Source: Eledone cirrhosa (Eukaryota; Mollusca; Cephalopoda; Octopoda; Eledonidae). Taken from it: a DNA stretch of 64,000 bases. Shown one piece after another: positions 47,359-59,149 of this stretch; the first letter of the stretch is position 1; each line of letters begins with the position of its first letter. The DNA is taken from positions 4,369,836-4,433,835 of the forward strand of contig OZ024740.1 in the NCBI GenBank assembly GCA_964016885.1. Direction: 5' to 3'. The translations under genes were made by a program, and so were the position numbers. The notes beneath the pieces are model-generated. The model made no database searches. It was not told the origin of the DNA and saw nothing but the letters and a program-made list of their open reading frames with translations.

Positions 47359-48545
47359 ATCATCATCATCATCATCATCAACGTTTAACGTCCGTGTTCC
47401 ACGCTTGCATGGGTTTGGACGGGGGTATTCCCACTTGAGGCAAGAGTGATTGTCTTGCTCGCATAGGACTGTCTGGCAGGTTTTCTACAGTTGGATGCCC
47501 TTCCTAACACCAACCACATTTACAGTGTGGGACTGGGAGGTTTTTACCGTGTTGCCTACACGGCCACATTACAGCGTGGACTGTGTGTTTTTTTGTCGTG
47601 ACACCTACACGATCTCATTTGTTTCGGCCTGGATGTTGTGGCACCAACATAACTTTACATAGGAGGGGGTTGTGTGGATGGGTTGTGGGTGGTGGGACGG
47701 GGGTGTATTTTGTTAGAGATGCCTACTGGCTGTAGTAGGTTTTACTATATATTTAGGTAAGGCGGGTCTTCTCTATTACTGAGTACCGCCAAAGGTCTCG
47801 GTCCAGTGAAATTGTCTTGGAGAGGTGTAAGTGTGTGAGGTCGGAGTTTATCAGCTCGTCCCAGGATTTTCTAGGTCTGCCTGTTCCGTGGCTACCGTCT
47901 ATCTTTATTGCCCTGCACTTTGTTATACAGCTATCGACTTTCATGCGCATCACGTGTCCGTACCAACGTAGCCTTCTCTCGAGTAAACAACATCTGATCC
48001 CTCTTATTTCTAATTTTTTCCTTAGTTCGTTTATGCTTTGCCGTTGACATATATTACTATTACACATCCAATGGAGCATGCAAGCTTCGTTCCTCTCTAG
48101 TCTGCGTATATCCTCTGTGCACAATGCCCAGGTCTCACTGCCATGCAACATTGCTGTTCGTATGCAAGCATCATACAACCTGCCTTTCATTTTTAGGGAG
48201 AACCCTTTAGCGGCTAATAGTGGTATAGGCTCTCTGAACTTTTTCCATCCAGTTCTGACTCTAGCTACTGTACTTTCGGAGCACCCTCCCCCACTGCTGA
48301 TTTTGTCACCCAGGTAACGGAAGCTGTCCACTATTTCTATAGCGCCCTCTGCGCAATTGAAAGAGTTAGTATTTTGTGGGCACTCGCTGCTACTTATTGC
48401 ACCAGAGCACCGCCCACATGTAAAATCTAAGTTCTTAGTTAGCTTACCTGTGATCCCACTGCATCTTTTATGCACCCATACTTTGCATTTGGGACATAAA
48501 ATGGAGTTTCTACCTACGCCTTTCCTACACACTGAGTATGGCCAT
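47359..48545 (-). mobile_element. LINE copy C, 5'-truncated
   Basis: A minus-strand LINE whose 3' tail appears as a CATCATCATC run at about 47360-47381. The 3' UTR (to 47752) is nearly identical to that of LINE copy A. Truncation is at about 48545, just upstream of the zinc finger. Flanking DNA on both sides contains inverted similarity (47001-47077 and 48552-48743). Confidence 0.85.
47753..48545 (-). CDS. LINE reverse transcriptase C-terminal region with PHD-like zinc finger (copy C)
   Basis: About 264 codons are open to the stop at 47753. There is no true start: the frame enters from the truncation point with PYSVCRKGVGRNSILC. The PHD-like Cys/His cluster (CRKGVGRNSILCPKC, WVHKRC, FTCGRC) is followed by FRYLGDKISSGGGCSEST, KGRLYDACIRTAMLHGSETW, RLERNEACMLHWMCN, RRLRWYGHVMRM and TGRPRKSWDELI. 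It is close to copy A throughout; a few changes (LHWMCN for LRWMCN, MKVDS for MKDDS) look like drift. The catalytic palm is missing. Confidence 0.86.
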
Positions 48546-48879
48546 AAATATATACATAAATAACATTACAAATGCTTAGATAACATTATAAATTGCTCGC
48601 GATACTTTCAGAAGGATATTCTTTTAATGCTGCAAAGGTATATGCCAACTAAACTCTGGTCATATATTTTGGTACGTGGTTTTTGTGAGGTTCCTAGGAC
48701 TAGTTAATTGTAGTTGTTTATATTTGTGTTTATCAACATTATATTTGTTGGTCAATCAATGATAAACATTGATAGCCAGCTAAAATATTTATAGAAATAT
48801 AAAGATATACTGAAGCGAAAACCAAACAGTGAGTGTGTTTTACTATATTTTTCTGGCAATATTAGAACAACGTGGGCGG
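48546..48879. other. AT-rich non-coding DNA
   Basis: No gene. It contains two blocks (48552-48576 and about 48715-48743) that match the reverse complement of 47001-47077. Confidence 0.55.
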
Positions 48880-49085
48880 TGGATTGGCAATATCGGTAGA
48901 GGGTCGGATGCCATGCTTTGAAATAAAGAGTTACGGCCCTTTACGGTCTAAGTACGAATCACGCTGAGGTTCACTTTGCCTTTCATCCTTACGGGGTAGA
49001 TAAAATAAAGTACCAGTAATACACTGGGGAAATTGATGGCCATGTGCCAAAAGTAGAAACAATTATTTAATAAAAACTATTATTA
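48880..49085 (+). mobile_element. tRNA-derived SINE
   Basis: Starts GGCGGTGGATTGGCAATATC, with the A-box-like part GGTAGAGGGTCGG and a decayed B box AAGTACGAATCAC. It then has the body CCTTTCATCCTTACGGGGTA and AATAAAGTACCAGTAATACA. It matches the minus-strand SINE at 37107-37305. Confidence 0.8.
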
Positions 49086-49500
49086 CCAATTGCAAAAAAA
49101 AGAAAAAAAGCAACTACGAAATAAAATAATAAAAATAAATAGGTATGGTAACAGACCTGTCTCAGACAAGTTGGTAACAAAGCAAACAACATCTGTTCCA
49201 GAGCAACGGACATTTCTATAGAGTTGACAGCCATAGACATATCTCAAAGATTCCTCTTGATTCTTATCCTGTGTGACTAATTAACAAGCTTCTGAATTGA
49301 TGGCCTTTGTTATAGGTTTCATCATATGTTAGTGTACATTGTGTTTATAATATCTTATTAATGAATTCTTGTTATTATAAATGCAAACGAAATAAAATTG
49401 ACTGAGAAGAACGACAGATGAATAAAAGGACATCTACGTGGTTTACTCCACGTCGTACAAATTGGTAAAACGGCCGCTGAATGAGAAGAAGTGAAGAGAA
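49086..49500. other. AT-rich non-coding DNA
   Basis: No supported gene or recognised element. A-rich tracts occur near 49095-49140. Confidence 0.5.
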
Positions 49501-49668
49501 TTCAAATGTCAGTGTATGTGTGTATGTGTGTGTATGTATATATATATATAGTGAAATATATATATATATATAGTGAAATATATATATATATATATATATA
49601 TAGTGAAATATATATATATATATATATAGTGAAATATATTTATAGTTGGATATATATATATATATATG
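49501..49668. repeat. TG/TA microsatellite with regular TAGTGAAATA interruptions
   Basis: A GTGTATGTGTGTATG stretch is followed by TA tracts broken four times by the same block TAGTGAAATA (from about 49549, 49571, 49601 and 49627). The reading frames across it, rich in Ile and Tyr, are low-complexity artefacts. Confidence 0.85.
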
Positions 49669-50146
49669 CTAAACCTATAAACACTAGTTCCTTTGAAAGG
49701 AATGAAGGCTGTGATATCACAGTTCTTCATAATAAATGAATAACAAACAGCAAAGTTAAATAAAAAATTAAATAGATAAAAATTAAAACGAAAAAAAATC
49801 GAAAAAATAAAAGATAGTATGAGTTGGCCAACTTTAAAAACAATAAGTTTCCTTATTTCATGTCCGCTCCTAGTGTCTATATAAAATTTAAAGTATATAT
49901 ATAATAAAAACATGTTTAAATTACATCTATTACGTAATATAATATATAAAAGACAAGGTTGTATTAATTGTTTGCATTCTAGCAACTCAGCCTTAGACAT
50001 CAGATATTTCATCTGATATCTACAAGTATAGAATAACTGATACCTTATCCTTTCTTCCTCTTATCTCTTTACATAACTAAGTTGTCTTTTCATACTTTAA
50101 TAGGGTTTTGATGGAATTTAGACAAGGGTGAGCCTTAATAAAGTTA
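49669..50146. other. AT-rich DNA before satellite B
   Basis: No gene recognised. The minus-strand open frame over this part is Phe/Ile/Tyr-rich and runs into the microsatellite, so I do not accept it. The satellite starts abruptly at about 50147. Confidence 0.5.
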
Positions 50147-50799
50147 ACCTATCACTAATGATGTTCTATCTTATCAAGGGGTGGTACTATAGCCAGGTCA
50201 GACCTATCACTTATGATGTTCTATCTTATCAAGGGGTGGTACTATAGCCAGGTCAGACCTATCACTTATGATGTTCTATCTTACCAAGGGGTGGTACTAT
50301 AGCCAGGTCAGACCTATCACTTATGATGTTCTATCTTACCAAGGGGTGGTACTATAGCCAGGTCAGACCTATCACTTATGATGTTCTATCTTACCAAGGG
50401 GTGGTACTATAGCCGGGTCTGACCTATCACTAATGATGTTCTATCTTACCAAGGGGTGGTACTATAGCCAGGTCTTACCTATCACTTATGATGTTCTATC
50501 TTATCAAGGGATGGTACTATAGCCAGGTAAGACCTATCACTAATGATGTTCTATCTTACCAAAGTGTGGTACTATAGCCAGGTCAGACCTATCACTAATG
50601 ATGTTCTATCTTTCCAAGGGGTGGTACTATAGCCAGGTCTGACCTATCACTAATGATGTTCTATCTTTCCAAGGGGTGGTACTATAGCCAGGTGTGACCT
50701 ATCACTAATGATGTTCTATCTTACCAAAGGGTGGTACTATAGCCAGGTCTGACCTATCACTAATGATGTTCTATCTTTCCAAGGTGTGGTACTATAGCC

Positions 50800-53700
50800 A
50801 GCTAAGTCCTATCACTAATGATGTTCTATCTTACCAAGGGGTGGTACTATAGCCAGGTCATACCTATCACTAATGATGTTCTGTCTTACAAAGGGGTGGT
50901 ACTATAGCCAGCTAAGTCCTATCACTAATGATGTTCTATCTTATCAAGGGGTGGTACTATAGTCAGGTAAGACCTATCACTAATTATGTTCTATCTTACC
51001 AAGGGGTGGTACTATAGTCAGGTCTGACATATCACTAATGATGTTCTATCTTACCAAGGGGTGGTACTATAGCCAGGTAAGAACTATCACTAATGATGTT
51101 CTATCTTACCAAGGGGTGGTACTATAGCCAGGTCAGAGCTATCACTAATGATGTTCTATCTTACCAAGGGGTGGTACTATAGCCAGGTAAGACCTATCAC
51201 TAATGATGTTCTATCTTAACAAGGGGTGGTAGTATAGTCAGGTCTGACATATCACTAATGATGTTCTATCTTACCAAGTGGTGGTACTATAGCCAGGTCA
51301 GACCTATCACTAATGACGTTCTATCTTACCAAGGGGTGGTACTATAGCCAGGTCAGACCTATCACTAATGATGTTATATCTTACCAAGGGGTGGTACTAT
51401 AGCCAGGTCTGACCTATCACTAATGATGTTCTATCTTACCAAGGGGTGGTACTATAGCCAGGTCTTACCTATCACTAATGATGTTCTATCTTACCAAGGG
51501 GTGGTACTATAGCCAGGTTTTACCTATCACTAATGATGTTCTATCTTACCAAGGGGTGGCACTATAGCCAGGTAAGACCTATCACTAATGATGTCTATCT
51601 TATCAAGGGGTGGTACTATAGCCAGGTCTTACCTATCACTAATGATGTTCTAACTTACCAAGGGGTGGTACTATAGCCAGGTCTTACCTATCACTAATGA
51701 TGTTCTATCTTACCAAGGGGTGGTACTATAGCCAGGTGTGACCTATCACTAATGATGTTCTATCTTACCAAAGGGTGGTACTATAGCCAGATCAGACCTA
51801 TCACTAATGATGTTCTATCTTTCCAAGGGGTGGTACTATAGCCAGGTCTGACCTATCACTAATGATGTTCTATCTTTCCAAGGGGTGGTACTATAGCCAG
51901 GTCTGACCTATCACTAATGATGTTCTATCTTTCCAAGGGGTGGTACTATAGCCAGGTGTGACCTATCACTAATGATGTTCTATCTTACCAAAGGGTGGTA
52001 CTATAGCCAGGTCTGACCTATCACTAATGATATTCTATCTTTCCAAGGTGTGGTACTATAGCCAGGTAAGACCTATCACTAATGATGTTCTATGTTACCA
52101 AGGGGTGGTACTATAGCCAGGTCTTACCTATCACTAATGATGTTCTATCTTACCAAGGGGTGGTACTATAGCCAGGTCTTACCTATCACTTATGATGTTC
52201 TATCTTATCAAGGGATGGTACTATAGCCAGGTAAGACCTATCACTAATGATGTTCTATCTTACCAAAGGGTGGTACTATAGCCAGATCAGACCTATCACT
52301 AATGATGTTCTATCTTTCCAAGGGGTGGTACTATAGCCAGGTCTGACCTATCACTAATGATGTTCTATCTTTCCAAGGGGTGGTACTATAGCCAGGTGTG
52401 ACCTATCACTAATGATGTTCTATCTTACCAAAGGGTGGTACTATAGCCAGGTCTGACCTATCACTAATGATGTTCTATGTTACCAAGGGGTGGTACTATA
52501 GCCAGGTCATACCTATCACTAATGATGTTCTGTCTTACCAAGGGGTGGTACTATAGCCAGCTAAGTCCTATCACTAATGATGTTCTATCTTACCAAGGGG
52601 TGGTACTATAGCCAGGTCATACCTATCACTAATGATGTTCTGTCTTACAAAGGGGTGGTACTATAGCCAGCTAAGTCCTATCACTAATGATGTTCTATCT
52701 TACCAAGGGGTGGTACTATAGCCAGGTCATACCTATCACTAATGATGTTCTGTCTTACAAAGGGGTGGTACTATAGCCAGCTAAGTCCTATCACTAATGA
52801 TGTTCTATCTTATCAAGGGGTGGTACTATAGTCAGGTAAGACCTATCACTAATGATGTTCTATCTTACCAAGGGGTGGTACTATAGTCAGGTCTGACATA
52901 TCACTAATGATGTTCTATCTTACCAAGGGGTGGTACTATAGCCAGGTAAGACCTATCACTAATGATGTTCTATCTTACCAAGGGGTGGTACTATAGCCAG
53001 GTCAGAGCTATCACTAATGATGTTCTATCTTACCAAGGGGTGGTACTATAGCCAGGTAAGACCTATCACTAATGATGTTCTATCTTAACAAGGGGTGGTA
53101 GTATAGTCAGGTCTGACATATCACTAATGATGTTCTATCTTACCAAGTGGTGGTACTATAGCCAGGTCAGACCTATCACTAATGACGTTCTATCTTACCA
53201 AGGGGTGGTACTATAGCCAGGTCAGACCTATCACTAATGATGTTATATCTTACCAAGGGGTGGTACTATAGCCAGGTCTGACCTATCACTAATGATGTTC
53301 TATCTTACCAAGGGGTGGTACTATAGCCAGGTCTTACCTATCACTAATGATGTTCTATCTTACCAAGGGGTGGTACTATAGCCAGGTTTTACCTATCACT
53401 AATGATGTTCTATCTTACCAAGGGGTGGCACTATAGCCAGGTAAGACCTATCACTAATGATGTCTATCTTATCAAGGGGTGGTACTATAGCCAGGTCTTA
53501 CCTATCACTAATGATGTTCTAACTTACCAAGGGGTGGTACTATAGCCAGGTCTTACCTATCACTAATGATGTTCTATCTTACCAAGGGGTGGTACTATAG
53601 CCAGGTGTGACCTATCACTAATGATGTTCTATCTTACCAAAGGGTGGTACTATAGCCAGATCAGACCTATCACTAATGATGTTCTATCTTTCCAAGGGGT

Positions 53701-55700
53701 GGTACTATAGCCAGGTCTGACCTATCACTAATGATGTTCTATCTTTCCAAGGGGTGGTACTATAGCCAGGTCTGACCTATCACTAATGATGTTCTATCTT
53801 TCCAAGGGGTGGTACTATAGCCAGGTGTGACCTATCACTAATGATGTTCTATCTTACCAAAGGGTGGTACTATAGCCAGGTCTGACCTATCACTAATGAT
53901 GTTCTATCTTTCCAAGGTGTGGTACTATAGCCAGGTAAGACCTATCACTAATGATGTTCTATGTTACCAAGGGGTGGTACTATAGCCAGGTCATACCTAT
54001 CACTAATGATGTTCTGTCTTACCAAGGGGTGGTACTATAGCCAGCTAAGTCCTATCACTAATGATGTTCTATCTTACCAAGGGGTGGTACTATAGCCAGG
54101 TCATACCTATCACTAATGATGTTCTGTCTTACAAAGGGGTGGTACTATAGCCAGGTGTGACCTATCACTAATGATGTTCTATCTTACCAAAGGGTGGTAC
54201 TATAGCCAGGTCTGACCTATCACTAATGATGTTCTATCTTTCCAAGGTGTGGTACTATAGCCAGGTAAGACCTATCACTAATGATGTTCTATGTTACCAA
54301 GGGGTGGTACTATAGCCAGGTCATACCTATCACTAATGATGTTCTGTCTTACCAAGGGGTGGTACTATAGCCAGCTAAGTCCTATCACTAATGATGTTCT
54401 ATCTTATCAAGGGGTGGTACTATAGTCAGGTAAGACCTATCACTAATGATGTTCTATCTTACCAAGGGGTGGTACTATAGCCAGGTAAGACATATCACTA
54501 ATGATGTTCTATCTTACCAAGGGGTGGTACTATAGCCAGGTCAGAGCTATCACTAATGATGTTCTATCTTACCAAGGGGTGGTACTATAGCCAGGTAAGA
54601 CCTATCACTAATGATGTTCTATCTTAACAAGGGGTGGTAGTATAGTCAGGTCTGACATATCACTAATGATGTTCTATCTTACCAAGTGGTGGTACTATAG
54701 CCAGGTCAGACCTATCACTAATGACGTTCTATCTTACCAAGGGGTGGTACTATAGCCAGGTCAGACCTATCACTAATGATGTTATATCTTACCAAGGGGT
54801 GGTACTATAGCCAGGTCTGACCTATCACTAATGATGTTCTATCTTACCAAGGGGTGGTACTATAGCCAGGTCTTACCTATCACTAATGATGTTCTATCTT
54901 ACCAAGGGGTGGTACTATAGCCAGGTTTTACCTATCACTAATGATGTTCTATCTTACCAAGGGGTGGCACTATAGCCAGGTAAGACCTATCACTAATGAT
55001 GTCTATCTTATCAAGGGGTGGTACTATAGCCAGGTCTTACCTATCACTAATGATGTTCTAACTTACCAAGGGGTGGTACTATAGCCAGGTCTTACCTATC
55101 ACTAATGATGTTCTATCTTACCAAGGGGTGGTACTATAGCCAGGTGTGACCTATCACTAATGATGTTCTATCTTACCAAAGGGTGGTACTATAGCCAGAT
55201 CAGACCTATCACTAATGATGTTCTATCTTTCCAAGGGGTGGTACTATAGCCAGGTCTGACCTATCACTAATGATGTTCTATCTTTCCAAGGGGTGGTACT
55301 ATAGCCAGGTCTGACCTATCACTAATGATGTTCTATCTTTCCAAGGGGTGGTACTATAGCCAGGTGTGACCTATCACTAATGATGTTCTATCTTACCAAA
55401 GGGTGGTACTATAGCCAGGTCTGACCTATCACTAATGATGTTCTATCTTTCCAAGGTGTGGTACTATAGCCAGGTAAGACCTATCACTAATGATGTTCTA
55501 TGTTACCAAGGGGTGGTACTATAGCCAGGTCATACCTATCACTAATGATGTTCTGTCTTACCAAGGGGTGGTACTATAGCCAGCTAAGTCCTATCACTAA
55601 TGATGTTCTATCTTACCAAGGGGTGGTACTATAGCCAGGTCATACCTATCACTAATGATGTTCTGTCTTACAAAGGGGTGGTACTATAGCCAGCTAAGTC
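50800..55700. repeat. Higher-order blocks in the left half of satellite B
   Basis: A rare two-base deletion (ATGTCTATCT in place of ATGTTCTATCT) marks homologous monomers at 51591, 53460 and 54999. The neighbouring variant monomers repeat in the same order around each. The spacings are 1869 and 1539 bp, close to 34 and 28 monomers. The second block has therefore lost or gained about six monomers relative to the first. Confidence 0.8.
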
Positions 55701-58700
55701 CTATCACTAATGATGTTCTATCTTATCAAGGGGTGGTACTATAGACAGGTAATACCTATCACTAATGATGTTCTATCTTAACAAGGGGTAGTACTATAGC
55801 CAGCTAAGTCCTATCACTAATGATGTTCTATCTTACCAAGGGGTGGTACTATAGCCAGGTCATACCTATCACTAATGATGTTCTGTCTTACAAAGGGGTG
55901 GTACTATAGCCAGCTAAGTCCTATCACTAATGATGTTCTATCTTATCAAGGGGTGGTACTATAGACAGGTAATACCTATCACTAATGATGTTCTATCTTA
56001 ACAAGGGGTAGTACTATAGCCAGGTCTGACCTATCACTAATGATGTTCTATCTTACCAAGGGGTGGTACTATAGCCAGGTCATACCTATCACTAATGATG
56101 TTCTATCTTACCAACGGGTGGTACTATAGCCAGGTCTGACCTATCACTAATGATGTTCTATCTTACCAAGGGGAGGTACTATAGCCAGATCTGACCTATC
56201 ACTAATGATGTTCTATGTCACCAAGGGGTGGTACTATAGCCAGGTCATACCTATCACTAATGATGTTCTATCTTACCAAGGGGTGGTACTATAGCCAGGT
56301 AAGACCTATCACTAATGATGTTCTATCTTACCAAGGGGTGGTACAATAGCCAGGTCTGACCTATCACTAATGATGTTCTATCTTACCAAGTGGTGGTACT
56401 GTAGCCAGGTCTGACCTATCACTAATAATGTTCTATCTTACCAATGGGTGGTACAATAGCCAGGTCTGACCTATCACTAATGATGTTCTATCTTACCAAG
56501 TGGTGGTACTGTAGCCAGGTCTGACCTATCACTAATAATGTTCTATCTTACCAATGGGTGGTACAATAGCCAGGTCTGACCCATCACTAATGATGTTCTA
56601 TCTTATCAAGTGGTGGTACTATAGCCAGGTCAGACCTATCACTAATGATGTTCTATCTTACCAAGTGGTGGTACTATAGCCAGGTCTGACCTATCACTAA
56701 TAATGTTCTATCTTACCAATGGGTGGTAAAATAGCCAGGTCTGACCTATCACTAATGATGTTCTATCTTACCAAGTGGTGGTACTATAGCCAGGTCAGAC
56801 CTATCACTAATGATGTTCTATCTTACCAAGTGGTGGTACTATAGCCAGGTCTGACCTATCACTAATAATGTTCTATCTTACCAATGGGTGGTAAAATAGC
56901 CAGGTCTGACCTATCACTAATGATGTTCTATCTTACCAAGTGGTGGTACTATAGCCAGGTCAGACCTATCACTAATGATGTTCTATCTTAACAAGGGGTG
57001 GTACTATAGCCAGGTCTGACCTATCACTAATGATGTTCTATCTTACCAAGTGGTGGTACTATAGCCAGGTCAGACCTATCACTAATGATGTTCTATCTTA
57101 CCAAGTGTGGTACTATAGCCATGTAAGACCTATCACTAATGATGTTCAATCTTATCAAGGGGTGGTACTATAGCCAGATCAGACCTATCACTAATGATGT
57201 TCTATCTTACCAAGTGGTGGTACTATAGCCAGGTCAGACCTATCACTAATGATGTTCTATCTTATCAAGGGGTGGTACTATAGCCAGATCAGACCTATCA
57301 CTAATGATGTTCAATCTTATCAAGGGGTGGTACTATAGCCAGGTCAGACCTATCACTAATGATGTTCTATCTTACCAAGTGGTGGTACTATAGCCAGATC
57401 AGACCTATCACTAATGATGTTCTATCTTACCAAGTGGTGGTACTATAGCCAGGTCAGACCTATCACTAATGATGTTCTATCTTATCAAGGGGTGGTACTA
57501 TAGCCATGTCTGACATATCACTAATGATGTTCTATCTTAACAAGAGGTGGTACTATAGCCAGGTCAGACCTATCACTAATGATGTTCTATCTTACCAAGA
57601 GGTGGTACTATAGCCAGGTCAGACCTATCACTAATGATGTTCTATCTTACCAAGTGGTGGTACTATAGCCAGGTCTGACCTATCACTAATGATGTTCTAT
57701 CTTACCAAGTGGTGGTACTATAGCCAAGTCTGACCTATAACTAATGATGTTATATCTTACCAAGGGGTGGTACTATAGCCAGGTCAGACCTGTCACTAAT
57801 GATGTTCTATCTTATCAAGGGGTGGTACTATAGCCAGGTCTGACCTATCACTAATGATGTTATATCTTACCAAGGGGTGGTACTATAGCCAGGTCTGACC
57901 TATCACTAATGATGTTATATCTTACCAAGGGGTGGTACTATAGCCAGGTCTGACCTATCACTAATGATGTTCTATCTTATCAAGGGGTGGTACTATAGCC
58001 ATGTCTGACATATCACTAATGATGTTCTATCTTACCAAGGGGTGGTACTATAGCCAGGTCAGACCTATCACTAATGATGTTCTATCTTACCAAGAGGTGG
58101 TACTATAGCCAGGTCAGACCTATCACTAATGATGTTATATCTTACCAAGGGGTGGTACTATAGCCAGGTCTGACCTATCACTAATGATGTTATATCTTAC
58201 CAAAGGGTGGTACTATAGCCAGGTCAGACCTATCACTAATGATGTTCTATCTTATCAAGGGGTGGTACTATAGCCATGTCTGACATATCACTAATGATGT
58301 TCTATCTTACCAAGGGGTGGTACTATAGCCAGGTCAGACCTATCACTAATGATGTTCTATCTTACCAAGAGGTGGTACTATAGCCAGGTCAGACCTATCA
58401 CTAATGATGTTATATCTTACCAAGGGGTGGTACTATAGCCAGGTCTGACCTATCACTAATGATGTTATATCTTACCAAAGGGTGGTACTATAGCCAGGTC
58501 AGACCTATCACTAATGATGTTATATCTTACCAAGGGGTGGTACTATAGCCAGGTATTACCTATCACTAATGATGTTGTATCTTACCAAGGGGTGGTACTA
58601 TAGCCAGGTCTGACCTATCACTAATGATGTTATATCTTACCAAAGGGTGGTACTATAGCCAGGTCAGACCTATCACTAATGATGTTATATCTTACCAAGG

Positions 58701-59149
58701 GGTGGTACTATAGCCAGGTATTACCTATCACTAATGATGTTGTATCTTACCAAGGGGTGGTACTATAGTCAGGTCTGACCTATCACTAATGATGTTCTAT
58801 CTTACCAAGGGGTGGTACTATAGCCAGGTCAGACCTATCACTTATGATGTTCTATCTTACCAAGCGGTGGTACTATAGCCAGGTCAGACCTGTCACTAAT
58901 GATGTTGTATCTTACCAAGGGGTGGTACTATAGCCAGGTCTGACCTATCACTAATGATGTTCTATCTTATCAAGGGGTGGTACTATAGCCAGGTCTGACC
59001 TATCACTAATGATGTTCTATCTTACCAAGTGGTGGTACTATAGCCAAGTCTGACCTATCACTAATGATGTTCTATCTTATCAAGGGGTGGTACTATAGCC
59101 AGGTCTGACCTATCACTAATGATGTTCTATCTTACCAAGTGGTGGTACT

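Noticed and set aside
37107..49085. Functional tRNA genes at the SINE heads
   Set aside because: A- and B-box-like motifs are present, but there is no complete cloverleaf with anticodon arm; they are SINE promoters or their remains.
49509..50012. 167-codon minus-strand open frame
   Set aside because: Its C-terminal half translates the TA/TG microsatellite and the rest is AT-rich noise.
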